64,000 nucleotides of DNA. Origin: Fen-1308 sp035319185. Its GTDB lineage: Bacteria > Nitrospirota > Thermodesulfovibrionia > Thermodesulfovibrionales > Dissulfurispiraceae. How positions within the stretch are numbered: the stretch's first letter is position 1; each line of letters starts with the position of its first letter. Both the position numbers and the translations under genes were made by a program. The stretch covers positions 12,999-76,998 of the forward strand of contig DATHDF010000067.1 of assembly GCA_035319185.1 (NCBI GenBank). The letters run 5' to 3'. The notes below the pieces were generated by a model, which made no database searches, had not been told where the DNA came from, and saw only the letters and a program-made list of their open reading frames with translations. Shown here piece after piece: positions 1-7,941 of the stretch.

Positions 1-462
1 CTGGCCCGTCGAATCGTCAAGGGAAATCTTATGGCCTGAGTTTGTATGAATCTCGACCTTTTCCTGTTGCGATGTACTGTTGTCATTAAATATGAACTCG
101 TGTCCGCTTCTCGACTTGATCTTCCGGATGTTATTCTGTCCGTCACTGTTGGACTCAGGCGGCTTGTCCACTCCGTTCCACAGCGAGCCGATTACGAAAG
201 GTCTGTTGATGTCTCCATGCTCGAAGGCCACGAGGACTTCGTCTCCTACCTCGGGGAGGAAAAAGCTTCCCCTGTCTGATCCCGCCATCAACGTCGCCAT
301 GCGGACCCAGTCGGTCTCGTTGTCATCAGACAGCCATGGAAATTTCACCTTCACCCTTCCGAGCCCGTCCGGGTCCTGGTTGTTAGTCACCAGTCCTGCC
401 GCGACTCCGTGAACCTTTCCGACCTGATGATCGTTTACGCCTAAGGCATCCAGTATGCTCAT
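1..462 (-). CDS. eCIS spike tip protein, gpV/VgrG OB-fold part (3' end missing)
   Basis: The frame is open from ATG at 462 to the window edge, 154 codons with no stop, so the C-terminus lies outside. The N-terminal part contains VHGVAAGLVTNNQDPDGLGR followed by VKVKFPWL, then DRGSFFLPEVGDEVLVAFE and a segment VIGSLWNG. This is the pattern of the OB-fold (gp5/gpV) domain of VgrG and phage baseplate assembly protein V, which forms the trimeric spike at the tip of the tail tube. Its ATG overlaps the stop of the gpD-like gene (ATGA), so the two are translationally coupled. In Afp/PVC systems gpD-like and gpV-like parts form one polypeptide (Afp8); here they are separate genes. Seen: motif and overlap. 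Inferred: role in the eCIS spike. Confidence 0.88.
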   Translation of the reverse strand, partial: MSILDALGVNDHQVGKVHGVAAGLVTNNQDPDGLGRVKVKFPWLSDDNETDWVRMATLMAGSDRGSFFLPEVGDEVLVAFEHGDINRPFVIGSLWNGVDKPPESNSDGQNNIRKIKSRSGHEFIFNDNSTSQQEKVEIHTNSGHKISLDDSTGQ

Positions 463-1559
463 AACGCGTTCCTCTTCACCTTGAAACGCATCTGATATCC
501 ATTATTCCCGATACTGTGGGATGTCTCCGTCACATAATATTTACCGCTGAACTTCCTACCCAGCTTGTCAAGCTTCACGGTCACGGCCGGACGGATCTCG
601 GGTATTCCTATGGAAGCGACATCACCTTCTATGAACGTATCGCTGCGCCGGTTCAATTCCGCCTCGGCAACAGCGTTAGCATGGGCAATGGAATCAACTA
701 TAACGCCCGTTATAACCCGCTTGATATCGCCGCTCCGGTCTGAGGCAACCTGGCTGGCAGTCCGCTTTCCCGGTTCCTGGACCCGCTCACCGCCCGCCCT
801 CGCGCTTCCAACAATAGGTGTATTCGGGTCCCGCGGGTTATGTCCCCGCACCTCAACTTCTGTGACGATTTCCGTCGTGTTCATGCGCGGACTAAAGCTT
901 ATTATGTCCTTGCCCAATGAAAGTGTAATTATTTCTTTGCGGTCGTCCTTCGGTTTGCAGAAGTTCATAGTGCGCCTGTCGATCGAGAAAGTGAAGCCTG
1001 CCTTGCCCGCAAGCGATTCAAGGAATGAGTAATAGGTGTCATTGTTGTTCTTTCTAATGAACGGCTCAAACTTCGGCGTGTCGTCAACGGCTGACTGCAG
1101 CTGGGCCTCGGATGCGATCGTGCGCGCTATGTCGCTGTAAGCCTGGTCAGTAAATGTCCTCTCAGGTGTCGAACGCTTCAGATAATCGTATGACATATCA
1201 TGCCCCGATACAACTATCGTTGGCAGTTCTCCGGAGAAAAAACTCGGCTCAAGACCGCTTATGGTCCCAAGAGCTATTTCCTGCAAATCACCTCCGTAAC
1301 CTATGCGGATGCTGACAACGTTCCCCAAATCGAACAGGGGATTATCGAGCCATCTGAACTGTTGCTTAGCCATGTCGAATTCGTCATTGACCGTAAAGCG
1401 GAAACTAGCGCCCTCATCCATCTTTTCATCGATTGTGACTTCCATGATCGCCTTCGAGATATTGGCCGCAAGGCGACTGTTGTTGATCTCAACCTCAAAA
1501 CGTGGAGCGTAAAAATTGGCGGTAGACAATGAGAGAATCTCCAGGGCCATTTCGCTCAC
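459..1559 (-). CDS. eCIS spike base protein, phage late control D (gpD/gp27-like)
   Basis: A 366-residue protein of the phage late control gene D family. This family forms the hub connecting the tail tube to the spike (T4 gp27, VgrG N-terminal part, Afp8 N-terminal part). Typical features are the early segment YAPRFEVEINNS, a central SYDYLKRSTPERTFTDQAYS stretch followed by IARTIASEAQ, and FLESLAGKAGFTFSIDRR, which marks the second gpD beta domain. The C-terminus ends in a basic KVKRNAL. It overlaps the LysM gene upstream by 4 nt (ATGA at 1556-1559) and the spike-tip gene downstream by 4 nt, so all three are read as a coupled unit. No C-terminal effector extension is present. Family assignment is strong; assembly role is inferred from T4 and Afp. 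Confidence 0.88.
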   Translation of the reverse strand: MSEMALEILSLSTANFYAPRFEVEINNSRLAANISKAIMEVTIDEKMDEGASFRFTVNDEFDMAKQQFRWLDNPLFDLGNVVSIRIGYGGDLQEIALGTISGLEPSFFSGELPTIVVSGHDMSYDYLKRSTPERTFTDQAYSDIARTIASEAQLQSAVDDTPKFEPFIRKNNNDTYYSFLESLAGKAGFTFSIDRRTMNFCKPKDDRKEIITLSLGKDIISFSPRMNTTEIVTEVEVRGHNPRDPNTPIVGSARAGGERVQEPGKRTASQVASDRSGDIKRVITGVIVDSIAHANAVAEAELNRRSDTFIEGDVASIGIPEIRPAVTVKLDKLGRKFSGKYYVTETSHSIGNNGYQMRFKVKRNAL

Positions 1560-2224
1560 TCCTTAACCGGGATCACGAGGTCTGTTCCCGGACTGATCAC
1601 TCGGGGGTTATCGATGCCGTTTGCATCCGCAATCAGCCGCCAGCTTTCAGGATCGCCGAACTCCTTGACTGCAATCGACCACAAGCTGTCTCCCTGTTTC
1701 ACTGTCCATCTCTTTGTAACATCCGGCGAGCGAAGGTCGAGTTCCTTTACCTGGATATCAACGTCACGGTATTCTTTCAGCGTGACGGAAAGGGTCGCCC
1801 TTACAGGTATTCCCTCGGGCAGAAACATCGTGAACCGCTTCGAAACGCGGTCGATAATGCACTGAAACACAAAGGCGCCCCAGATGAAAAGGCAGATAGG
1901 CGGCGCATGCAACTCGGAGTCGATATCCATGAGACCCTTTGCAGCGCCTGGCAGATTGCTGAACATGCTGCCGGCGTCCCAGCCCGTTATCTTATCGGTA
2001 TGAGTTCTTACGTCTGTCCCATCTTCGTAGGTATCGAAGAAAAGGTCCATGGTCACCGACCTTGCATTGCCCCTTACAAACTGGTATATGGGCGAGGAGA
2101 GCCCCGGAATGGCGACTTCCGCGAACTGGTTGCTCTTTTCGACGCTCAGCTCTTTCGGATTGAAAAGACAGGGCACGACAACGGCCGGGTTGTCCTTTCT
2201 GGTCAGAAACGCCTTCACTAGCAT
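1556..2224 (-). CDS. eCIS LysM protein, tube initiator/baseplate hub (Afp7/gp53-like)
   Basis: 222 residues in two parts. The N-terminal 150 residues, with FNPKELSVEKSNQFAEVAIP and QFVRGNARSVTMDLFFDTYE, are the CIS tube-protein domain found in Afp7/Pvc7. The C-terminus is one LysM repeat (RWTVKQGDSLWSIAVKEFGD, then ESWRLIADANGID and ISPGTDLVIP). In T4 the LysM-bearing gp53, and in eCIS the Afp7 family, clamp the baseplate around the tube-spike junction. Here LysM is expected to serve assembly, not cell-wall degradation, since there is no catalytic domain. The gene sits between the Arg-rich unknown protein (2 nt away) and the gpD-like gene (4-nt overlap), as in many eCIS loci. Confidence 0.88.
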   Translation of the reverse strand: MLVKAFLTRKDNPAVVVPCLFNPKELSVEKSNQFAEVAIPGLSSPIYQFVRGNARSVTMDLFFDTYEDGTDVRTHTDKITGWDAGSMFSNLPGAAKGLMDIDSELHAPPICLFIWGAFVFQCIIDRVSKRFTMFLPEGIPVRATLSVTLKEYRDVDIQVKELDLRSPDVTKRWTVKQGDSLWSIAVKEFGDPESWRLIADANGIDNPRVISPGTDLVIPVKE

Positions 2225-3172
2225 CTACATTCCCCTCCTTTCACGCTCGGACCTGATCATCCGCTCTATGTTCCGGCAGACCTGATTTGTAAGCTGCCCG
2301 ACGTCGACTGCCTGGCCCCGCTCAGAAGTTATTTCCCTGATCCTGCTGATAACATCCTCGCGGACGCGCTCCTCGGTCTTACGGACAAAGCTTTTCATCT
2401 CTTTCACTTCCTGCCGGACTCGGCCGTCAAGCTGAAAAACGATTCTCCGCTCGGCTGGAGCAACGGAAACTCCAGCTTGTTCAGACCGCGAAGATGACAA
2501 GCCGATCCCTGTCGTCATTAGCCTCGCAGAGGGCGCTGCTGCATATCGATTCGTTACTCTTTCTTTCTGCATTTCCGCTCTATTGAATATCCTTTCAATG
2601 AATTCAGCACCACGGTAATGAAGCGACATTGCCGAAGAGGAGAACATATTCCTTTCGGAATGGATTGATTTATATTGCTGCTGAGAGGGCCCTGCCGCTT
2701 TGCGGCCACGGGAGCGCTCCCGTATGGCAGTTTGGCCCTGACCGACCCCTGAGGGATGAATTTTCGTGAGCGTCACCGACGCGATCCGCCCTGACTTTGC
2801 CTGAGACGGAACCGCTGCCAAATCAAAACTGTTAAAGACCGCGCGATTTGTTATCTGGATAGCATGATGTGATATTCGACTGTACGCAGCGGGAATCTCA
2901 ACGGAACGACCGGCCGCACCTTCTTTGACCTGGAAAAGAATAGTATTCTGGAACGAATATCGCCTCATCATTCGGAGAGCCACGCTGACAAAAAAATCTG
3001 TCTTGAGGGAAAAACCCCTGCCCGCTTTCTTCCGAAAGGTCAGTGCAGGCGCAAAGGCATACACTCTTCTCCTGATCAGGTATTTTCTGGAAATAGCCCC
3101 GCTAAAATATCTGTCGAAGCACAATCTGATATTTTCCTGAAATGCCCCTCTCTGTCTGCCGGGCGATCTCAT
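2225..3172 (-). CDS. Arg-rich protein of unknown function within the eCIS operon
   Basis: 315 residues, strongly basic. I do not recognise a domain in the first 230 residues, which are low in acidic residues and rich in Arg, Ser and Ala. The last 75 residues are predicted helical and charged (RQEVKEMKSFVRKTEERVRE, then DVGQLTNQVCRNIERMIRSE), ending in ERERRGM. A similar terminal helix occurs, as I recall, in uncharacterised structural proteins of other eCIS loci. The start ATG lies 3 nt after the tube gene's stop with AAGGG 8 nt upstream. Position between tube and LysM genes argues for a structural, chaperone or tube-cargo role rather than an effector, but a DNA/RNA- or membrane-binding cargo cannot be excluded. 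Confidence refers to it being a real gene. Confidence 0.72.
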   Translation of the reverse strand: MRSPGRQRGAFQENIRLCFDRYFSGAISRKYLIRRRVYAFAPALTFRKKAGRGFSLKTDFFVSVALRMMRRYSFQNTILFQVKEGAAGRSVEIPAAYSRISHHAIQITNRAVFNSFDLAAVPSQAKSGRIASVTLTKIHPSGVGQGQTAIRERSRGRKAAGPSQQQYKSIHSERNMFSSSAMSLHYRGAEFIERIFNRAEMQKERVTNRYAAAPSARLMTTGIGLSSSRSEQAGVSVAPAERRIVFQLDGRVRQEVKEMKSFVRKTEERVREDVISRIREITSERGQAVDVGQLTNQVCRNIERMIRSERERRGM

Positions 3173-3175
3173 CGG

Positions 3176-3610
3176 CTAACCCTTTTTAATGCCGTTATGG
3201 ACAAGCTCTATGGTCTCGAAGGCAACGGCATTGCCATCAGCCTTGAGGTCCGGGCCTGTCCATTTCGCCGGGAAGGCGTTCGAAAAATTCCATCTCCATT
3301 TATCGTTGCCTGCTTCGTCAAGGAGAATAATGGAGCCGTTTTTTCTTTTGAATTTGCCGATAACAACGTCCTGGTGCCAGCTCCACAGGGTATCCGCATC
3401 GGTAATGCCGCGTTTAAGGGTAACGGGCTGGAACTTGGTCCTCTTTGGAAGCTGATGGACAAAGTCATTGACGCCGCCCTCTTCGTACGGCTCGATCTCG
3501 GTTTCAACCTGAAGTCCGGACACGTCCGAAAAGTGCGCGACCGCTATACCATCGATCTCTATGCGGAACCGGAATCCCCTGTATGGATCGGGCTTGCTCC
3601 CTGTTGCCAT
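3176..3610 (-). CDS. eCIS inner tube protein (gp19/Afp1-Afp5 family), copy 2
   Basis: 144 residues with the full signature of the T4-gp19-like tail tube family: DPYRGFRFRIEIDG near the N-terminus, FSDVSGLQVETE, a central VTLKRGITDADTLWSWH and a C-terminal FETIELVHNGIKK. These proteins form hexameric rings stacked into the inner tube. It shares layout with the other tube gene at 4252-4686 (PYRxFRFRVEIDG, LKWGITDS, IETLEIVHEGFK), so there are two paralogues, like Afp1 and Afp5, of which one usually makes the tube body and the other the layer at the baseplate. AGGAG precedes the ATG by about 8 nt. Confidence 0.93.
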   Translation of the reverse strand: MATGSKPDPYRGFRFRIEIDGIAVAHFSDVSGLQVETEIEPYEEGGVNDFVHQLPKRTKFQPVTLKRGITDADTLWSWHQDVVIGKFKRKNGSIILLDEAGNDKWRWNFSNAFPAKWTGPDLKADGNAVAFETIELVHNGIKKG

Positions 3611-3688
3611 GTTTCTCAGCTCCTATCTTTATTCAGCACGGCAACTCATTGCCGCCTAGGCGCTCACTTGGTTAATTGCCTTTCGTCT

Positions 3689-3871
3689 CTACGTATCAAG
3701 GATCGACATCTCCTTTTCGTCGCCGAGACGTCGGTTGATCTTCGATATCTCCTCAACCCATCTCAGCCGCTCCCTGTGCTCCATTTGCATGATCTCCTCA
3801 TGCGACCAGCGGAAATGATATGCTATAAAGGCTACCTCCTCGTAGATTCTGTCGAGGGGGTAGCCCCTTAT
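3689..3871 (-). CDS. DUF6760-like small eCIS protein, non-standard start
   Basis: A 60-residue frame reading RGYPLDRIYEEVAFIAYHFR, then SHEEIMQMEHRERLRWVEEI and SKINRRL, stop at 3689. This matches the short conserved protein (DUF6760) that I know from between the tail assembly and tube genes of eCIS clusters, where it begins M-x-GYPLDR. Here the frame has no ATG, GTG or TTG upstream of GYPLDR; an in-frame TAA lies about 10 codons before it. The codon at the expected start is ATA (3869-3871), overlapping the TAA of the preceding gene, and ATT is the other candidate. Either a rare start codon is used or a base is wrong. Function is unknown; its fixed position suggests tail assembly. Confidence 0.7.
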   Translation of the reverse strand: MRGYPLDRIYEEVAFIAYHFRWSHEEIMQMEHRERLRWVEEISKINRRLGDEKEMSILDT

Positions 3872-4233
3872 TCCCCCGGTGAATCGTCCTCCAGGTCGAA
3901 TTTATGTTCACACTTGGGACACACTGCAGTCCGCCTCCCCGTCCCGTTTTCATTTATTTTCGAATAGAAATCCTGTAGAAACGAAAGGTCCGAGGCGAAG
4001 AGGTTTTCGATTGTTTTGGTGTTGATCGCCTGGACGTCTCCGAGCTTTGTTACCACCCGTGACAGCAATATGACGGTTAGATAAGCCGGATTGGCCTGGA
4101 CACGAGGATCCTTCATGGGCAGGATTTCGTCTGCAGCTGTTGCCAGGCGCATGATTCCTTCCCTGTGGAGGGTCCCCGATTGATCCACATAGCCCTTCGG
4201 GAGCGTGAACTGGAATTCCGTTTGAAAGGTCAT
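3868..4233 (-). CDS. eCIS tail assembly protein with C-terminal zinc-ribbon-like Cys pair
   Basis: 121 residues. The N-terminal part (FQFTLPKGYVDQSGTLHREG, then MRLATAADEILPMKDPRVQA) is the phage-tail-assembly-like protein found after the tube gene in many eCIS loci. It probably acts as a chaperone or tape-measure-like assembly factor, comparable in position to gpG/gp41-type phage proteins. The C-terminus carries CPKCEHKFDLE, a single CxxC that could be half of a zinc site in a dimer. It ends in TAA overlapping the start region of the DUF6760 frame. Assignment rests on sequence pattern and position; biochemical role in this family is not established. Confidence 0.75.
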   Translation of the reverse strand: MTFQTEFQFTLPKGYVDQSGTLHREGIMRLATAADEILPMKDPRVQANPAYLTVILLSRVVTKLGDVQAINTKTIENLFASDLSFLQDFYSKINENGTGRRTAVCPKCEHKFDLEDDSPGE

Positions 4234-4251
4234 TTATGCCTCCGAATCGTA

Positions 4252-4686
4252 TTAGGAAACCCTCTTAAAGCCTTCATGGACTATTTCGAGCGTTTCAATG
4301 GCGACTTCGTTTCCCTTTCCGCTGAAATCGGGTGGATCGTATTTTGTCGGCCAGGCCCGCGTGATGTTCCAGCGCGCCTTATCGCTTCCAGCTTCGTCAA
4401 TCAGTATGATGGACATGTTCTTGCGCGCTCCTGCTGCGCCGGTGTCGATTATCTGCTGTCTCCAGTTGTACAGCTCCAGTGAGTCGGTTATCCCCCACTT
4501 GAGCGTGATATTGCCGTACTTAGTCAGTCCCGAAAGCTTGCGCGCCGTCGGCGGCTCGTCGCCTTCGCGGTATTCAACCGGGTCGGTGGTCGTGTCGGCA
4601 AAGGTGCATTCGCTGAACCCTGCCTGGGTGACACCATCGATCTCTACCCTGAACCTGAACTGCCTGTATGGATCCTGTCTGGGCAT
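4252..4686 (-). CDS. eCIS inner tube protein (gp19/Afp1-Afp5 family), copy 1
   Basis: 144 residues. The signature blocks are DPYRQFRFRVEIDGVTQAGF, a middle ITLKWGITDSLELYNWR and the terminal AIETLEIVHEGFKRVS, placing it in the gp19-like tail tube family with the paralogue at 3176-3610. It is the first gene after the sheath (49-nt gap) and so probably forms the main tube polymer that the sheath surrounds. The upstream stretch has AGGAGG close to the ATG, suggesting high expression as expected of a polymer subunit. Which paralogue forms the bulk of the tube cannot be decided from sequence. Confidence 0.93.
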   Translation of the reverse strand: MPRQDPYRQFRFRVEIDGVTQAGFSECTFADTTTDPVEYREGDEPPTARKLSGLTKYGNITLKWGITDSLELYNWRQQIIDTGAAGARKNMSIILIDEAGSDKARWNITRAWPTKYDPPDFSGKGNEVAIETLEIVHEGFKRVS

Positions 4687-4735
4687 CGCTATTTTCCTCC
4701 TTTATGTTCTGACGAGAAAATGTTCCATTTCCTTA

Positions 4736-6727
4736 TCATTCAGTGACCGAAGATCCACCGGCCCACTGGGCAATACGGAAGATTACAAATTCCGCTGGTT
4801 TGACCGGCGCAACACCGATGATACAAATAAGTCTGCCGTTATCTATATCATCCTGTGTCATCGTCGTTCTGTCGCACTTCACGAAAAATGCCTCTTCCGG
4901 TTTTGTCCCCATCAGGGCGCCGTCCTTCCATACCCTTGTGAGAAATTCCGAAATGGTGGCCTTTACCCTTCCCCAGAGCTTTTCATTGTTGGGTTCGAAG
5001 ACAACCCACTGAGTGCCCTCATCGATCGATTCTTCGAGGTAAATGAAAAGACGCCGGACATTGATGTACTTCCAGAGGGGATCGCTTGAAAGAGTGCGTG
5101 CGCCCCAGATCCTAATGCCTCTGCCTGGGAATGCACGTATGACGTTCACGCCTCTAGGATTCAGCACATCCTGTTCGCCCTTGGTGATCTGGAACTCGAG
5201 ATCGGCTGCTCCCTGCACGGTCTCATTTGCCGGAGCCTTGTGCACGCCGCGTTCCGTATCGCTTCGGGCATAGATGCCGGCCATATACCCTCCGGGCGGA
5301 ATAAGACGGAGAAGCCCAGCATCAGGGTCGATCACCTGAATCCATGGATAATAAAAGGCGGCATACTTGGTATCATTAATGCTTCGAGGAGCAAGGTTTG
5401 CAATATTGGCCGACCCTTGGGATGCATCTATTATGGCAAAGCGGTCTTTCAGTTGCTCGCAGTGCGTGATGACGGCTCCGACAAGACCCGCGACAGCCTG
5501 AGAATTAGGCGCATACACTATCGAAATCTCATCTACCTCCGAGAAGCCTGTCAACCCTTTGCGATTTCCAGGGGTATTAGTATCAGTCCTTTCATAATCT
5601 GCAAGTACTAAGAGCGGTGCAATCCGGTACACGGATGTGTTATCAGGTGTCGTGATCCAGTTGGAGTCGACCGTCGCAACCTGGGTAGCTCCGACGTAAT
5701 TGGTAATCGTGCGCGTCTGTCCACTTCCGGTTCCATCGATAGTCGAAATCTGCATGCCGTTGTATGCATCGTCGCTACCTGAGGCCGTAGCAGAAAGAGT
5801 AATAGAATCGGCCGCACCACCCTGTGCAGTATCCTGTTGACCCAGAAGGTCACTGCCTTCACTCATGGCGTGCATTGGCGACACATAATAGATTGAAGTA
5901 TTGTCCGGTGCCGTAGTCCAGTTCGAATCTACAGTGGCAACCTTGGTGGCGCCGACATAGGCCGTAATTTTTCGAATCTGTCCTTTACCGGTGCCTCCTG
6001 TCATACCGACGATCATTCCATTGTAAATGTCATTTGTGGCAGATGCGGAGGTAGCTAGTGTTATTGATGATGCCGCACCGCCCTGTGCTGTTCCTACCTG
6101 ATCTGCTTTAGTGTCAGGGATGCTTCCGGAATCGCCCGCTTCCCTTGTCAAAACAACAAGATTGGATATGCCGTTTACTCTCTTTTCATAATAATCAGGT
6201 GATGATTCGATTACCGAGAGACTGTCGAAAGTCTCGGCGATTGCAGGACGTGGTTGGCTGGTAAGATCTATGCCGGGATCGAATAGATTGGCAGGCGCAG
6301 TCTTCCAGTAAAAAAGACTCAGCCTGAATCCTCCAAATGTACCCGGTGTAATCTTGACAGCGATTCTGTTTCCCCAGTCGCCCTCGCCTGTCGCATTCAA
6401 AGTGAGTGCGGCTGCACCACCGGCTGTCAATTTAAAAGTCGCCAGAGTGGCTGGCGCATCTCCGCTCTTGACTATTCTGCCTATATAACATCTCTGTCCG
6501 CCGTTCTCGAAAAATCCCTCCACAGCATAAGGCATAAATTTATCTGCACCAAAGTAACTGCCAAAAAGTCTCTGGTATTGAAGCCAGCTTGTCACCAGCC
6601 ATGGAACAGTCGGTCCCCTTTCGGCCTCGCCCAAAAACCCCGCGGTACTGGTGCTCACCCCTTCGATAGGCTTTGAGCCTATCTCTATCTCTTCTACATA
6701 TACTCCCGGTGACAAATACTCTGGCAT
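4736..6727 (-). CDS. eCIS contractile sheath protein with internal tandem repeat
   Basis: 663 residues. The N-terminus EYLSPGVYVEEIEIGSKPIE is the hallmark of phage/eCIS tail sheath proteins. The C-terminal third has YYPWIQVID, GIYARSDTERGVHKAPANE, GRGIRIWGARTLSSDPLWKY and FLTRVWKDGALMGTKPEEAF, the conserved sheath core that makes the interlocking strands and contracts. Between residues 213 and 371 lie two 72-residue copies of one module (see repeat entry), making the protein longer than compact sheaths of about 350-500 residues. The module sits before the conserved C-terminal core, the usual place for surface-exposed insertions. Only one sheath gene is visible, whereas Afp has three. Runs with the tube gene downstream. 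Confidence 0.95.
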   Translation of the reverse strand: MPEYLSPGVYVEEIEIGSKPIEGVSTSTAGFLGEAERGPTVPWLVTSWLQYQRLFGSYFGADKFMPYAVEGFFENGGQRCYIGRIVKSGDAPATLATFKLTAGGAAALTLNATGEGDWGNRIAVKITPGTFGGFRLSLFYWKTAPANLFDPGIDLTSQPRPAIAETFDSLSVIESSPDYYEKRVNGISNLVVLTREAGDSGSIPDTKADQVGTAQGGAASSITLATSASATNDIYNGMIVGMTGGTGKGQIRKITAYVGATKVATVDSNWTTAPDNTSIYYVSPMHAMSEGSDLLGQQDTAQGGAADSITLSATASGSDDAYNGMQISTIDGTGSGQTRTITNYVGATQVATVDSNWITTPDNTSVYRIAPLLVLADYERTDTNTPGNRKGLTGFSEVDEISIVYAPNSQAVAGLVGAVITHCEQLKDRFAIIDASQGSANIANLAPRSINDTKYAAFYYPWIQVIDPDAGLLRLIPPGGYMAGIYARSDTERGVHKAPANETVQGAADLEFQITKGEQDVLNPRGVNVIRAFPGRGIRIWGARTLSSDPLWKYINVRRLFIYLEESIDEGTQWVVFEPNNEKLWGRVKATISEFLTRVWKDGALMGTKPEEAFFVKCDRTTMTQDDIDNGRLICIIGVAPVKPAEFVIFRIAQWAGGSSVTE
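5615..6091 (-). repeat. Tandem 72-residue coding repeat within the sheath gene
   Basis: Two ungapped copies, residues 213-284 (5876-6091) and 300-371 (5615-5830), separated by a 15-residue linker that includes MHAMSEGSDLLG. Both begin TAQGGAA and share the blocks YNGM, GQ-x-R-x-ITxYVGAT, VATVDSNW and PDNTS-x-Y; about 47 of 72 positions are identical by hand count. Modules of this type (a GTGxGQxR turn followed by YVGAT...VDSNW) are familiar from phage tail fibre and virion surface proteins, so the insert probably decorates the outside of the sheath. Confidence 0.9.
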
Positions 6728-6769
6728 AAATTCCTCCTTTGCATGACTGTTGCCCGTGGTACAGTTGTA

Positions 6770-7354
6770 TCACGGAAAATGAATAACGCCTGTCGATACG
6801 GTCTTTCCCTCTTCTATCGTTGCCGGTATCGATTTTGTATCCGCTCCTTTTTTGATTACGACCATAACGGTTTCTGTTTTGATGCCTTTGAAGTAGATGA
6901 CAAACCCTCCGCGATCATCAGTAAACGTCATTATGGGCTTGGCTGTAACGCTCACGGTCGCTCCGGCCACCGACGAACCGTTAGTCACCACTCCTCTTAA
7001 CAGGGTTGCCGACGCCGGAAACGGATACTGGGGCGCAGGCTTCAGAAGTAGCTGGACGGCAGGTTTTTTCAGATCGAGCGTTGTTGTATCGATAGTCATC
7101 TCAGCCGGGAGATACATGTCGGATTCTACGCTGATTACATGCGTACCTGCAGACAGATCGTTGAAGAGATAATACCCGCTCAGGTTCCTGGATGCCTTTA
7201 TGCTGCCGTCCTTCAGATTCACCTGGACACTTCCCTCCGGTTTCTGCTGTGTGAAATCATCGACGAGCCAGACCGCGAAGGTCAGTTTCGATGTCATCAC
7301 ATCGCCGATATAGGCGGTGAACCCGTCTGTCATAAACGGTGATGTTAGCGGCAC
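6770..7354 (-). CDS. eCIS-associated protein with carboxypeptidase-regulatory-like beta domain
   Basis: 194 residues. The C-terminal half (LRGVVTNGSSVAGATVSVTA, then FTDDRGGFVIYFKGI) is a carboxypeptidase-regulatory-like/CNA-B-type Ig-like sandwich, a non-catalytic fold. The first half (FAVWLVDDFTQQKPEGSVQV, then RNLSGYYLFNDLSAGTHVIS) looks like a second similar sandwich. Start chosen at GTG 7354, which has AGGAGG 5 nt upstream; the ATG at 7333 lacks a ribosome site, and longer frames would run far into the DUF4255 gene. It lies between the cap gene and the sheath. Such proteins recur at this position in eCIS loci and may be surface or baseplate decoration; the role is inferred. Confidence 0.75.
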   Translation of the reverse strand: MPLTSPFMTDGFTAYIGDVMTSKLTFAVWLVDDFTQQKPEGSVQVNLKDGSIKASRNLSGYYLFNDLSAGTHVISVESDMYLPAEMTIDTTTLDLKKPAVQLLLKPAPQYPFPASATLLRGVVTNGSSVAGATVSVTAKPIMTFTDDRGGFVIYFKGIKTETVMVVIKKGADTKSIPATIEEGKTVSTGVIHFP

Positions 7355-7356
7355 TC

Positions 7357-7941
7357 CTACCTCCTCTGCCCCACCGTTGCGTGGTTCATTTCTTTCGATA
7401 CCACCCTTTGCATGCCTAGTTCTCTGGTAGAATCTATCTTGACCGGAGTGACCAGGTATGCGACGGATAGCCTGTAAGCTACATCCTGAAATGCGTTCCA
7501 TATCTTTGTGAGGTCGTCGAGCGATATGCCGTGGGGAACGAGTCTCATCTCTTCGTCCGAGCCGGAGAGCGAGCCCTGCAGAATGGTCCCGCCCAGAATC
7601 GAGTGATCGTAAAATATCTGCATCACCTTGCCGAGAATATATTTTTCCTGCGTTTTATCGTCGCTATAGGGAGTGACGAGATAGTATAGGTCCAGCACAA
7701 GCGGCGCCGTATGAAGCCGCGAATCGTCGACCCGTATCGGCTCCTCATTCCTGAGATGGGGGTTTTCGATTATTTCGTAGAGGAATAGCGAGACCTTGTT
7801 AGCGCTGCCTCCATCATCCTTGACCTCCTTCGGTGATTTAAAGGTTATTTCAGGCTTTGGAGATATCCCGGTCCAGGGATCGCTGTCCAGCAGTTTTTTG
7901 AGGGTCTCGCCGATGTCGCCGATGGCCGTAAAATCGCTCAT
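7357..7941 (-). CDS. DUF4255 (Pvc16/Afp16 N-terminal-like) tube terminator protein
   Basis: 194 residues. The sequence SLFLYEIIENPHLRNEEP, then LVLDLYYLVTPYSDDKTQEK and a downstream ILGKVMQIFYDH, matches the DUF4255 family, the N-terminal domain of Afp16/Pvc16. In Afp, Afp16 terminates tube and sheath polymerisation and stabilises the distal end as a cap. The ATG overlaps the stop of the ATPase gene by 4 nt (7938-7941), and its own stop is followed immediately by the start site of the next gene. Family call is firm; the cap role is by analogy with Afp. Confidence 0.9.
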   Translation of the reverse strand: MSDFTAIGDIGETLKKLLDSDPWTGISPKPEITFKSPKEVKDDGGSANKVSLFLYEIIENPHLRNEEPIRVDDSRLHTAPLVLDLYYLVTPYSDDKTQEKYILGKVMQIFYDHSILGGTILQGSLSGSDEEMRLVPHGISLDDLTKIWNAFQDVAYRLSVAYLVTPVKIDSTRELGMQRVVSKEMNHATVGQRR

